Positions 27,736 to 36,586 of a stretch of 64,000 bases of DNA are shown here, piece by piece. The DNA is taken from the NCBI RefSeq assembly GCF_000308715.1, contig NZ_BAGH01000190.1, positions 1 to 64,000 of the forward strand, given 5' to 3'. The position numbers and the translations under genes are program-made. Below the pieces are notes generated by a model. The model did no database searches. It was not told the origin of the DNA and was given only the letters and a program-made list of their open reading frames with translations. The DNA is from Nocardia tenerifensis NBRC 101015. Its GTDB lineage: Bacteria; Actinomycetota; Actinomycetes; Mycobacteriales; Mycobacteriaceae. Position 1 is the first letter of the stretch; the number at the start of each line of letters is the position of its first letter.

Positions 27736-29949
27736 ATGTTCGGTCGGTTGGCTACGTCCTATCCGCGCCGCGTCATCGCGGCGGCAATCCTGTCCTTCCT
27801 AGGGCTGGCGTTCGTGGCGGCAGGGGCCATGGATGCTTTGTCGCTGAGTCGCTTCGAATCCGACTCCGCCGAATCGGCGCAGGCGGAGCAGCTACTGGCC
27901 GATCGGTTCCACACCGGCACATCCAATATCGCGGTGCTGGTCACGGCCGAGTCCGGAACAGTCGATAACGCCGCGGTGGTCGCGGCCGGCCGCCAACTGA
28001 CCGACCTGGTCGCACGGTATCCCGGGGTGGAAGACGCCTGGTCGTTCTGGACCGCGTCCGGGTCGCCGACCCTGGCCAGCGAGGACCGAACCAAGGCGCT
28101 GGTGCTCGCGTGGGCGCCGGGCGACGCCGATGAGATTCGGAAGAATGTGCTCCCCGGGCTCGAGGCGGCGTTGACCTCCTTCGACGACACCGCGGCAGGG
28201 GTGCGGCTGCAACTGGGCGGTAGCGACCAAGTGTTCCGCGCCGTTTCCGAACAGTCCAGGACCGATTTCCTGCGCGCGGAGATGCTGATCCTGCCGTTGG
28301 TCATCGGACTGCTGTGGTTGGTGTTCCGGCGGTGGGCGCTGGCATTGGTCACCTTCGCGATAGGTCTGTTCTCCGTGGTCGCGACGTTGGCCGTCCTGCG
28401 TGTGGTCGCGGCGCTGACCGAGGTGTCGACGTTCGCGGCGAACATCGCGTTGGTGATGGGTATCGCCTTGGGCGTGGATTACGGATTGTTTCTCATCTTC
28501 CGGTTCCGCGAGGAGATGCAGCGAACCACCGACACCGGCCAGGCGGTGCGCGCGGCCCTCGCCGTTGCGGGGCGGACGATCGTTTTCTCCGGTGCCACCG
28601 TGGCGGCTTCCTTGGCGGTGTTGTTCGTCTTCCCGTTCCCGTTCCTGTCGTCGTTCGCGTATGCCGGGATAGCGGTGGTCGCGACGGCGATCGTCGGTGC
28701 CACGGTGATCCTGCCCGCCGCGCTCACTTTGCTGGGTACCCGTGCTTTGCGCCGCCGCAACGCGAATGCGCAAGCGGCTCCGTCCGATGGTGGGCGCTGG
28801 GGTCGGCTCGCGCGGACGATCATGCGGCGCCCGATCGTGGGCGGCGGTGTGGGACTGCTGGTGCTGATCGCGCTGGGAGCACCGGCTATGGGGGTCGACT
28901 TCGGCGCGCCGGACGACCGGATTCTGCCCGCGTCACAGCCGGTTCGGGCGTTGTACGACACCATCCGCACCGACTTCCGCACCGAAGACGCAGATGCCAT
29001 CGCAGTGGTCGCTCCGGGTAGTTCGGCGGATGCGGTCGACGACTACGCAGCCCGGTTGTCGCGCGTTCCGGGCGTGCAGCGGGTGGATTTCGCTCTGGGC
29101 AGCTACACCGAGGGCACGCCGGAGCCGACTGTTCGCGGTGACCGGTTCGTCAGCGACTCCGGCACCGGAACGTGGCTCGAGGTGATCCCGACTCGTGCGC
29201 AACTGGATTCGGGCGCCAACGAACTCGTCGACCAGATCCGAAGCGTGCCAACGGATTTCACGACGCTGGTGGGTGGATCACCGGCGATGCTCGAAGACTA
29301 CACCGAGGGCGTCCGGGGTCGCCTCGCGGTGGCGGGGGTGTTGATCGCGCTGATCACCTTCGCCGTGTTGTTCCTGATGACCGGCTCTGTCATCGCGCCG
29401 TTGAAAGCGACCGTGCTCAACCTGCTGTCGCTGTCGGTGATGTTCGGAGTGCTGGTGTGGGGATTCCAGGAAGGCAACCTTTCCGGGCTGGTGGGGTTCA
29501 CCCCGACGGGCACCATCGAGGCCAGCATCCCGATCCTGATGTTCTGCATCGCCTACGGGTTGTCGATGGACTATGAGGTCTTCCTGCTCTCACGCATCAA
29601 GGAGGAATTCGACCGCACCGGCGACTACCGGGAATCGGTGGTGTGGGGCATCGCCCGATCCGCCCCCTTGGTCAGCGCCGCTGCCCTGATCCTCGCCGCG
29701 TCCTTCGCTCTGTACGCCACCAGCGGCGTGGTCTTCCTCCAGCAGCTCGGCATCGGCATGGCCCTCGCCGTGCTGGTCGACGCGACCATCGTGCGCGGGG
29801 TCCTCGTCCCGGCGTTCATGCGGCTGGCGGGTCCGTGGAACTGGTGGGCGCCGGCGCCGCTTCGGCGCCTCCACAACGCGATCGGCCTGCACGAGAACCC
29901 GATTCGAGTGCCGGTCGCCACAGATGTTGTCTCCGTTCGGTCGAAGTAG
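27736..29949 (+). CDS. MMPL/RND-family membrane transporter
   Basis: 737 residues, about 11-12 membrane segments in two repeats, each with the proton-relay region: GVDYGLFLIFRFREE near residue 250 and SMDYEVFLLSRIKEE near residue 610. Two large extracytoplasmic loops follow TM1 and TM7. It is shorter than lipid-exporting MmpL3-type proteins and lacks their C-terminal domain. GGGGGC precedes ATG 27736. Probably exports a lipid or drug under control of the divergent TetR. The proton-driven mechanism is from family knowledge. Confidence 0.92.
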   Translation: MFGRLATSYPRRVIAAAILSFLGLAFVAAGAMDALSLSRFESDSAESAQAEQLLADRFHTGTSNIAVLVTAESGTVDNAAVVAAGRQLTDLVARYPGVEDAWSFWTASGSPTLASEDRTKALVLAWAPGDADEIRKNVLPGLEAALTSFDDTAAGVRLQLGGSDQVFRAVSEQSRTDFLRAEMLILPLVIGLLWLVFRRWALALVTFAIGLFSVVATLAVLRVVAALTEVSTFAANIALVMGIALGVDYGLFLIFRFREEMQRTTDTGQAVRAALAVAGRTIVFSGATVAASLAVLFVFPFPFLSSFAYAGIAVVATAIVGATVILPAALTLLGTRALRRRNANAQAAPSDGGRWGRLARTIMRRPIVGGGVGLLVLIALGAPAMGVDFGAPDDRILPASQPVRALYDTIRTDFRTEDADAIAVVAPGSSADAVDDYAARLSRVPGVQRVDFALGSYTEGTPEPTVRGDRFVSDSGTGTWLEVIPTRAQLDSGANELVDQIRSVPTDFTTLVGGSPAMLEDYTEGVRGRLAVAGVLIALITFAVLFLMTGSVIAPLKATVLNLLSLSVMFGVLVWGFQEGNLSGLVGFTPTGTIEASIPILMFCIAYGLSMDYEVFLLSRIKEEFDRTGDYRESVVWGIARSAPLVSAAALILAASFALYATSGVVFLQQLGIGMALAVLVDATIVRGVLVPAFMRLAGPWNWWAPAPLRRLHNAIGLHENPIRVPVATDVVSVRSK

Positions 29950-30033
29950 CACACAGGTGTGCCGGGGTGATCCGCCCGCCGAGACCGATATCCATCCACG
30001 ACGAATGCGTTGCCATGACTTTCAGGGGGCCTT

Positions 30034-31131
30034 GTGAAACCCATAGCGAACCTCGCGTACAAAATATTCGTTACCACCATTGCGGTAACGGCCTGCACCG
30101 GCGCCCTCGCGCCGGCTGCCGTGGCGCAGTCGCCGAGCGTCGACCCTGCCGCCGCACCGGCCCGGCTGCCGAGCGGCACCGTCGACGTCCCGGTCGAATT
30201 TCAGGTGACCAACACCAACGACACCGCCGTGCCGTGCGCCGCCGACGGACAGACCTACACGGTTCGCGGCCACCTGACCGCTCCGATCGACCAGCTCCAC
30301 GGCGGGGCGATCACGGTGTACGAGCACGGAATCGCCGCGGGGGAATGGTATTGGCGCGTACCGATCGACGGCTACCACCACGCCTACGAGATGGCCGAAC
30401 GGGGCCACGCCTCGCTGACGATCGATCGGCTGGGATACGACTCGAGCGACGCGCCCGGTGGCAATGCCATGTGTGTCGGATCGCAGGCCACGATGGCGCA
30501 CCACATCGTGCAGGATTTGCGGGCAGGCACCTACAGGTGGGCCTCGCCCGAACCGGCGCCCGCGTTCGGGCAGGTATCGCTGGCGGGACAGTCCAACGGC
30601 GGCCAGATCGCGCAGATCGAGGCCTACAGTTTCGACGACATCGATTCCCTGATCGTCATGGACTGGGCCGATCAAGGACTCACTCCGGAGGCCTACGGGC
30701 GGTTCTTTGCCGCCGTCGGCCGCTGCGTTGCCGGGGGTGAGCCCGCGGAACATAATCCCGCCGCGGGTGGATACGTCTACTACGACCAGGGTCGAGAAGA
30801 GTTCGTCGCCGGAAATTTCGGCAACGTCGATGCCGCGGTACTCCGATTCGCCGCGCCGCAACAGAATTTGCACCCCTGCGGGGACATGATGACCCAGGGC
30901 CCGGGCATCCTGGTCGACTTGGCCGAACTCGGCACCATCACCATCCCGGTGCTCGGCATGTACGGGGAGCGTGACAGTCGTGTGCAATGGGGGGACGAGC
31001 ATATGAAAATGTTCCACTCATCGGTCCGAACGGATGTATTCACTCTCCCTGCGGCCGGCCATTACATGAGCCACTCCAAGAACGTGGCCGACATCTACGA
31101 TCGTCTCGATCTATGGTTGGACACGATCTGA
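30034..31131 (+). CDS. Secreted alpha/beta-hydrolase (lipase/esterase-like)
   Basis: 365 residues. A signal peptide (residues 1-31, cleavage expected at AVA-Q) is followed by an alpha/beta-hydrolase with nucleophile S187 in AGQSNGG, acid in GERDSRVQW and His in GHYMSHS. Cysteines fit disulfide formation outside the cell. GTG 30034 has CAGGGGG upstream. It lies 84 bases after the MMPL gene and may share its transcript; the next gene is separated by a strong terminator. Substrate unknown. Confidence 0.82.
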   Translation: MKPIANLAYKIFVTTIAVTACTGALAPAAVAQSPSVDPAAAPARLPSGTVDVPVEFQVTNTNDTAVPCAADGQTYTVRGHLTAPIDQLHGGAITVYEHGIAAGEWYWRVPIDGYHHAYEMAERGHASLTIDRLGYDSSDAPGGNAMCVGSQATMAHHIVQDLRAGTYRWASPEPAPAFGQVSLAGQSNGGQIAQIEAYSFDDIDSLIVMDWADQGLTPEAYGRFFAAVGRCVAGGEPAEHNPAAGGYVYYDQGREEFVAGNFGNVDAAVLRFAAPQQNLHPCGDMMTQGPGILVDLAELGTITIPVLGMYGERDSRVQWGDEHMKMFHSSVRTDVFTLPAAGHYMSHSKNVADIYDRLDLWLDTI

Positions 31132-31195
31132 AATGACCGGCACGGTTCTGCCGATGATCCCGTGGGCGAATTCGCGAATTCGGTAGATATAGCGC

Positions 31196-31249
31196 AAACC
31201 AGGCTGCGACCTGCGACGGAGCAATCCGTCACAGGTCGCAGCCTGGTTT
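31196..31249 (+). terminator. Long perfect-stem terminator after the secreted hydrolase
   Basis: Arms 31196-31213 and 31232-31249 are an 18-bp perfect inverted repeat starting AAACCAGGC and ending GCCTGGTTT. The loop holds a further 6-bp stem (GACGGA/TCCGTC) closed by a GCAA tetraloop. The stem works in both directions (A-run left, T-run right). Confidence 0.85.
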
Positions 31250-31431
31250 CGTATTGTCCGCCGGTGTGATGTCGAAGGCGAGAGGCGGGGTCGTTTTCCG
31301 AGGCGACGGAATGCAATCACCGATTTGATGTTTTCAGATCTCGGCGAAAAAGGATTCTGGTTCACTTGTATTTCAGAGATATCGAGTGTGGCACTATTGA
31401 TTTCCGGTTGCTCTCGTTGCTACTATCGAGC

Positions 31432-31447
31432 AGTCCAGAACTGGACT
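31432..31447. promoter_or_regulatory. Inverted repeat in the promoter/leader of the afsA-like operon
   Basis: AGTCCAGAACTGGACT, perfect 7-base arms around AA, ends 23 bases before the afsA-like start. It does not match the ARE consensus of Streptomyces butyrolactone receptors. Candidate operator for a regulator outside the window or a small mRNA hairpin. Confidence 0.45.
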
Positions 31448-31470
31448 TCTCATTAGGGGTGGGTAAAGAC

Positions 31471-32451
31471 ATGAATGCAACTACGGATATGACCGCTGGA
31501 ATTGTTTCCAGATTGTCTTTCGATCGCACTGTTCCGCGGGGGCTCGTACACAGGCAGGCGGTCAGTGAGGTTTTCCTCACCGATGTGATCGCGATCGGTG
31601 AAAACCGTTTTGCGGTAGCGGCACAATTGCCGCGAGGACATGCGCTGTACAGCGACAGGCTCGACGACCACTATGACCCGATGATCTTGCTGGAGGCCGT
31701 TCGCCAGGCGGGGATTTTCATCAGTCACGAGTACTACGGTGTTCCACAGCAAGGGTGGGCGTTCATCTTCCGCAAAGCCGCGGTGTCGGTATCGAACCTG
31801 CTGGCGATGAAGGTCGGCGATACTCCCGGTCGTTTGGTCATGCGCGTCTATTTCGAGCGGCGGTTTCACAGCGAGGAGATGCTGACCGGAGCGGTCGTGC
31901 GCTCCGACCTCAGCCTCGACGATATGCCGGTCGGTGAGATTCGCGGGTCGTTCAGCTTCCTGCCGCGTCCGATGTACGAGGCGATGCGGTCGGCGGGGCG
32001 GGCGGCGAAGGCGCTACCCGATATGCCCTACGTACCTACCGCGCGGCCGTTGTCGCCGGAGCGGGTTGCGCGCGTCGACTCCCGCAATGTCGTTGTCGCG
32101 CAAGCGACTACGGACGATTCCACGGCGGTGTACGAGGTGATCGTCAACAACGATCACCCGTCGCTCTCCGATCACAAGCTCGACCATATCTCCGGAATGC
32201 TGATCACCGAGGCGTTCCGGCAGGCGGCGGTGTGCGCCTTGCTGGAGGTCGGTGAGCTGCCCGACAATGTCGTGGCCGCGCCACGGGCATTCGACGTCGT
32301 ATTCACCGATTTCGCCGAGCACGAACTGCCGCTGTATTGCCGGATGGTCGATACGCAGCCCGAGCAGGTCGGCTCCCGGGTAGTCGTCTCGCTCGAGCTG
32401 GTGCAAGGCGATACGGTGATCGCCTCCGCGCGGGTCGGGGTCGGCGAGTGA
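31471..32451 (+). CDS. AfsA-family gamma-butyrolactone/butenolide synthase-like protein
   Basis: 326 residues with two AfsA hotdog repeats, each carrying the family motif: LLEAVRQAG (E75, R78, Q79) and ITEAFRQAA (E247, R250, Q251). AfsA condenses a beta-ketoacyl thioester with dihydroxyacetone phosphate, the first step to gamma-butyrolactone, butenolide or methylenomycin-furan signals. ATG 31471 follows AGGGGTGGG; longer in-frame starts lack a ribosome site. It heads an operon of six genes that all overlap, including a HAD phosphatase and redox enzymes expected for the later steps. No ArpA-type receptor gene is adjacent. Confidence 0.85.
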   Translation: MNATTDMTAGIVSRLSFDRTVPRGLVHRQAVSEVFLTDVIAIGENRFAVAAQLPRGHALYSDRLDDHYDPMILLEAVRQAGIFISHEYYGVPQQGWAFIFRKAAVSVSNLLAMKVGDTPGRLVMRVYFERRFHSEEMLTGAVVRSDLSLDDMPVGEIRGSFSFLPRPMYEAMRSAGRAAKALPDMPYVPTARPLSPERVARVDSRNVVVAQATTDDSTAVYEVIVNNDHPSLSDHKLDHISGMLITEAFRQAAVCALLEVGELPDNVVAAPRAFDVVFTDFAEHELPLYCRMVDTQPEQVGSRVVVSLELVQGDTVIASARVGVGE

Positions 32452-33155
32452 TGCTCGGTCGGGCTGATGACTCGCCGCGGGTGCTGATCGTCGACTACGG
32501 CGGTGTCTTGACGAACCCGATCGCGGAAACGATCGGTCACTTCGCGAACCATCTGGAGATCGAACCGGCCGAGTTGCTGGCGGCACTGGCTGCGGCCGGC
32601 TCCGCGGGCGAGACGATCATGGCCCCGCTCGAGCGAGCGGAGATCTCCGAGGCGGAATTTCTCGATCGTATGAGCCGCTCGCTCACCGGGGTCGCCGGCC
32701 GCGCGATCGACCTCCGCGATTTTCGTACGGTGTGGTTCTCCGGTCGGTTCGCCAACCACATGATGCTCGATCGTCTCGCCGAACTACGTGGTGAAGGCAG
32801 GACCCTAGCGTTGCTGACGAACAATGTCCGTGAATGGGAACCCTACTGGCGCGCCCAGGTCCCTGCCGACACCTTGTTCGACGTTGTGGTCAACTCCGCC
32901 GATGAGGGAGTGCGCAAGCCGGACGAGGCGATCTATCACATCGCCATCGACCGGCTCGGCGTCGCGCCGCGGCACTGTTTGTTCGTCGACGACGATCTGA
33001 CCAACTGCCAGAGTGCGCGGGCCGTGGGAATGCGCGTTCATCACTTCGTCGACACTCCGGGCGCGGTCACGGCGATCGACGAGTGGTTCGGGCGCACGAC
33101 AACCGGCGCCCTGCCGGTCGTGGCCGGGAATCCGGGTGCGGGTGAGAGCTCATGA
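32451..33155 (+). CDS. HAD-superfamily phosphatase
   Basis: 234 residues. Motif I is VDYGGVLTN (first Asp present; the second position is Gly-Gly rather than DxD), motif II LLTNN, Lys in RKPDEAIY and motif IV FVDDDLTN. This is the epoxide-hydrolase-N/haloacid-dehalogenase-like subgroup. In the furan-signal pathway (MmfL/MmfP) a HAD phosphatase removes phosphate from the AfsA product, and this gene directly follows the afsA-like gene (TGATG overlap). The atypical motif I leaves the catalytic class uncertain. Confidence 0.82.
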   Translation: MLGRADDSPRVLIVDYGGVLTNPIAETIGHFANHLEIEPAELLAALAAAGSAGETIMAPLERAEISEAEFLDRMSRSLTGVAGRAIDLRDFRTVWFSGRFANHMMLDRLAELRGEGRTLALLTNNVREWEPYWRAQVPADTLFDVVVNSADEGVRKPDEAIYHIAIDRLGVAPRHCLFVDDDLTNCQSARAVGMRVHHFVDTPGAVTAIDEWFGRTTTGALPVVAGNPGAGESS

Positions 33156-34798
33156 CCGCCGCTGTCGGCCGTGACCAGGCCCAGGATCCACACCGCTGGT
33201 GGATGCTGGCGGCGGTATGCCTCGCTACGTTCATGCTGTTCCTGGATCTGACGGTGGTCAATGTCGCCCTGCCGTCGATCCGGGCGGATCTCGACGCGAG
33301 CTTCGACGACTTGCAGTGGGTGATCGACGCCTATGCCCTCGGGCTGGCGGCGTTCTTGCTCACAGCCGGGTCGATCGCCGACCGAGTCGGGCGGCGACGC
33401 CTGTTCTCGATCGGGTTGCTGGTCTTCACCCTCGCCTCCGCCGGCTGTGGCCTGGCCGGTGCTCCCGCGGTGTTGAACATCGCGCGGGGCGGTCAGGGGT
33501 TGGGCGCGGCGATCATGTACGCGGTGGGGCCTGCGATGATCGCCGCGAGCTTCCGTGGTCGCCAGCGGGGTACCGCGTTCGGCGTGTTCGGAGCGGTCTC
33601 GGGCGTGGCGATCGCCGCAGGCCCACTGCTCGGTGGTGTGCTCACGGAGGTGGACTGGCGATGGGTGTTCTTTCTGAACATTCCACTCGGCGTGCTGGCG
33701 CTCGTGGTCGTGGCCACGCGGGTGCGGGAGTCCACGAAGCCCGCGGCGCGGCGGGTCGATTACCCCGGAGTGGTTCTGTTCTCGTCGGCGCTGCTGGCCT
33801 TGGTCTACGGCATTATCCGCGGCCCCGTCGAGGGATGGACTTCGCTCAGCGCGGTGGGCATGATCGCGGCGGCGGTGGTGCTGCTCGCCGCGTTCGCTGT
33901 GGTACAGCTGCGCTCGCGGGCCCCGATGTTCGATGTGGCGTTGTTCGGCAACCGCTCGTTCGCCGGGCTGTCGGCGGCCACCTTCCTGATCAACTTCTCG
34001 GTCAACGCCGTGATCTTGTTCGCGGTGCTGTGGATGCAAGGCGTCCTGGAACTGTCGGCCATCGAGACCGGTGTGCGATTTCTTCCGTTGACCGTCGTGT
34101 TGCTCGTCGCCGGGGCGGTCGGCGGCGTGCTGAGCGCACGGGTGCCCATCAGCGCGCTGATCGGAACCTCATTGCTGTGCACGGGGATCGGGTTGCTGCT
34201 GATGCGGTGGGCGGACCCGGGCAGCAGCTGGCTGGTGCTGCTGCCCGCGTTCATCGTCGCCGGCATCGGGATGGGACTGCACAATCCGCCCCGCGCCAAC
34301 GCCTCGGTGGCACTCGTCCCGGCCGAGGACGCGGGGATGGGCTCGGGCATCAACGAGACATTTCAACAGGCCGGCTCCGCGCTCGGCGTGGCCGTGCTCG
34401 GCGCCGTCGCGCACGCCGTCATCGTTGCCGGGCTCAGCAGCGGAATCCGCGATCTGCCTGCGGATTCCGCACAACTCGATGCGGCGGCCGACGCCGTCGC
34501 CGTCGGCGCGCTGGCGTCGTTGCCCGAGCGGTTTCCGCCGGACGCCGCGGACGCGGTCGCGGCGACGGCCGAAATGGCGTTCGTCGACGCGTTCGACACC
34601 GTGGTCACCGTCGGTGGCCTGGTCACTCTCGTCGGGGCGCTGCTCGCCTACTGGCTGATTCGCCGCAAGGACTTCGTGCTCGATCCGGCGGCACCCGAGA
34701 CCGAACCATCCGAAGAAGTCGGCGACGACCAGGGCGGCAGTGCGCCGAACGCGGACGGGAGAAAACGTGCGGACCGGAGGAAGCATGAACTCGTGTGA
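33152..34798 (+). CDS. MFS exporter, DHA2 (14-TM) type
   Basis: 548 residues, about 14 membrane segments, with DHA2 motifs LDLTVVNVALPSIRADL in TM1 and DRVGRRRLFSIGL after TM2 and GGVLTEVDWRWVFFLNIPLG in the middle. It overlaps the phosphatase gene by four bases. In this operon it most likely exports the AfsA-derived product; drug efflux is the alternative. Confidence 0.9.
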   Translation: MTAAVGRDQAQDPHRWWMLAAVCLATFMLFLDLTVVNVALPSIRADLDASFDDLQWVIDAYALGLAAFLLTAGSIADRVGRRRLFSIGLLVFTLASAGCGLAGAPAVLNIARGGQGLGAAIMYAVGPAMIAASFRGRQRGTAFGVFGAVSGVAIAAGPLLGGVLTEVDWRWVFFLNIPLGVLALVVVATRVRESTKPAARRVDYPGVVLFSSALLALVYGIIRGPVEGWTSLSAVGMIAAAVVLLAAFAVVQLRSRAPMFDVALFGNRSFAGLSAATFLINFSVNAVILFAVLWMQGVLELSAIETGVRFLPLTVVLLVAGAVGGVLSARVPISALIGTSLLCTGIGLLLMRWADPGSSWLVLLPAFIVAGIGMGLHNPPRANASVALVPAEDAGMGSGINETFQQAGSALGVAVLGAVAHAVIVAGLSSGIRDLPADSAQLDAAADAVAVGALASLPERFPPDAADAVAATAEMAFVDAFDTVVTVGGLVTLVGALLAYWLIRRKDFVLDPAAPETEPSEEVGDDQGGSAPNADGRKRADRRKHELV

Positions 34799-36416
34799 CG
34801 TGCTGATCATCGGGGCAGGACCGACCGGCCTGTCCCTCGCCTGCGAACTCGCTCGCCGCGGCGTCACCCATCTCATCGTGGACCGCAGGGACGGACCCGC
34901 TACCGAACCGCGAGCACTCGTCCTATGGAGCGGTGCGCACGAGTCACTGCTGGCGTTGGGCGTCGACCCTGACGACCTGGCCCAAGGGGTCGAACTACAC
35001 GGTGCTACCTACTGGTCACGGGGGCGGCGGATCGGTCGCATCGGCTTCGGCAGCCTCGCTGATCGCACAGTGCCGATGCCGATCTCGCTGCCCCAACCGG
35101 CCGTGGAGGCCGCGTTGCATGCGCGATACCGGGCCCTCGGCGGAAAAGTGCGGTGGCACACTGCATTCGAGCGTATCGAAGTCGCTGACGCAACGCGTAC
35201 CACCGCGCTGCTGATCGATCGCGGCGCTGCCGAGACGGTCACGACTCAGTGGATCGTCGGCGCCGACGGGGCGCACAGCCGAGTCCGCGGAGCCGCCGGG
35301 ATCCCCTTCGAAGGTGCCACCTACCCCGAATCGTTCGTCCTGGTCGACGGCGCACTCACCAGCGCCGAAGAATCTCGCACGGAGGCGCAGTATCACCTGC
35401 ATCCGGACGGCGTGACCGTGGTCGTCCCCCTGCCGGACGGTCTGCATCGCGTGTTCCTCAGCTTCGACCCCGGCCCGGACGCGCCGGCGGCCGGCCTAAC
35501 CCTCGAATCGGTGAACGCGCTGCTCCATGCCCGAGCATTGGACCGGTTCACAGTGCGGCAGGCCGACTGGATCAGCGATTTCCGGATCCACCGCCGATTG
35601 GCATCGCGGTACATCGAAGACCGGGTCGTGCTCGTAGGCGACGCCGCGCACATCCACAGTCCGGTCGGCGGGCAGGGGATGAATACCGGGATTCAGGACG
35701 CGGTCAACCTGGGATGGAAGCTGGCCGCGCACCTCGAGCACGGGCTCGGCGAATCGCTGGTGCATAGCTACGAAGTCGAGCGCCGACCGGTCGCTCAGCA
35801 GGTCAGCAAGGTCAGCAACGTTCAGACACGACTATGGACCCTGCGGAAGCCCTGGCATCGAGCCATCAGAGACGGCGGCATTACCGCGGTCGGCGTGCTC
35901 AGGCCCGTTACCGGGCGCATCGTCGCGAGCCTCGCCCAGATCGACCTGGACTACGGGCACTCACCGCTGACCACGTCCGGCACCGCACGCACCGGTCTGA
36001 TGCCGGGCCGACGACTCGGGCACTATCCGATCTGGATCGACGGGCGTGCCGGTGCCGTGCGTCAACGACTCGCGGACCCACGCCCGCTCGTCATAGCGGC
36101 CGGCGCCGCGGCCAACGAGCTTGCCGTGATCGCGTCCGAGTCGGATGGGCGAGTGCAGACTCTGGCCATCGCCGATCGACTCGACCGGTTCGACGCCGAC
36201 TTCACCTTGCCAATCGGCATCGACCGCGACGGCGCCCTGTTCCGTGACCTCGGCTCGACCGGACTCGCGCTGATCCGGCCGGACGGATACATCGCCGCGG
36301 TCTCCACCGGCACGACGACGCGAGAGCCATTCCATCGACTGCTCGCACAGCTGGCAGGGGCGACGAGACGGCATTCGGACTCTGCGAACCCCGCCGAAGC
36401 GGGGACCGCATCATGA
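34785..36416 (+). CDS. FAD-dependent aromatic hydroxylase-type monooxygenase
   Basis: 543 residues. FAD motif IIGAGPTGLSLACELARRG, VGADGAHSRVRGAAG and GDAAHIHSPVGGQGMNTGIQD are the three PHBH-class fingerprints; a C-terminal thioredoxin-like domain follows, as in polyketide hydroxylases such as MhpA. ATG 34785 has CCGGAGG upstream and lies 14 bases inside the MFS gene. It could oxidise the butenolide/furan product; substrate unknown. Confidence 0.9.
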   Translation: MNSCDVLIIGAGPTGLSLACELARRGVTHLIVDRRDGPATEPRALVLWSGAHESLLALGVDPDDLAQGVELHGATYWSRGRRIGRIGFGSLADRTVPMPISLPQPAVEAALHARYRALGGKVRWHTAFERIEVADATRTTALLIDRGAAETVTTQWIVGADGAHSRVRGAAGIPFEGATYPESFVLVDGALTSAEESRTEAQYHLHPDGVTVVVPLPDGLHRVFLSFDPGPDAPAAGLTLESVNALLHARALDRFTVRQADWISDFRIHRRLASRYIEDRVVLVGDAAHIHSPVGGQGMNTGIQDAVNLGWKLAAHLEHGLGESLVHSYEVERRPVAQQVSKVSNVQTRLWTLRKPWHRAIRDGGITAVGVLRPVTGRIVASLAQIDLDYGHSPLTTSGTARTGLMPGRRLGHYPIWIDGRAGAVRQRLADPRPLVIAAGAAANELAVIASESDGRVQTLAIADRLDRFDADFTLPIGIDRDGALFRDLGSTGLALIRPDGYIAAVSTGTTTREPFHRLLAQLAGATRRHSDSANPAEAGTAS

Positions 36417-36586
36417 GCCGACTCTCCATCCCAACCGACAGTTCCTTGGTCGACACACCCTTCGGGATCTTCGGGCCGGACGACCCGGCGCACCCCGCAC
36501 CGGGCCTGTACCACATCGTCGACCCCGATATCGGCCTTCCCTTCCTCGATCTCGCCCGTCAATACGACGAATTGGAGCCGCGATGA
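36413..36586 (+). CDS. 57-residue protein embedded in the afsA-like operon
   Basis: ATG 36413-36415 overlaps the monooxygenase stop (ATGA) and its own TGA (36584-36586) overlaps the start of the aldo-keto reductase (ATGA). The frame gives MSRLSIPTDSSLVDTPF... ending ...LARQYDELEPR, acidic and proline-rich (GPDDPAHPAPG), no membrane span, no cysteine. Double four-base overlap makes coding and translational coupling very likely. No family is recognised; it is too short for an acyl carrier protein and lacks its serine motif. It may be a small partner of one of the flanking enzymes. Confidence 0.75.
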   Translation: MSRLSIPTDSSLVDTPFGIFGPDDPAHPAPGLYHIVDPDIGLPFLDLARQYDELEPR

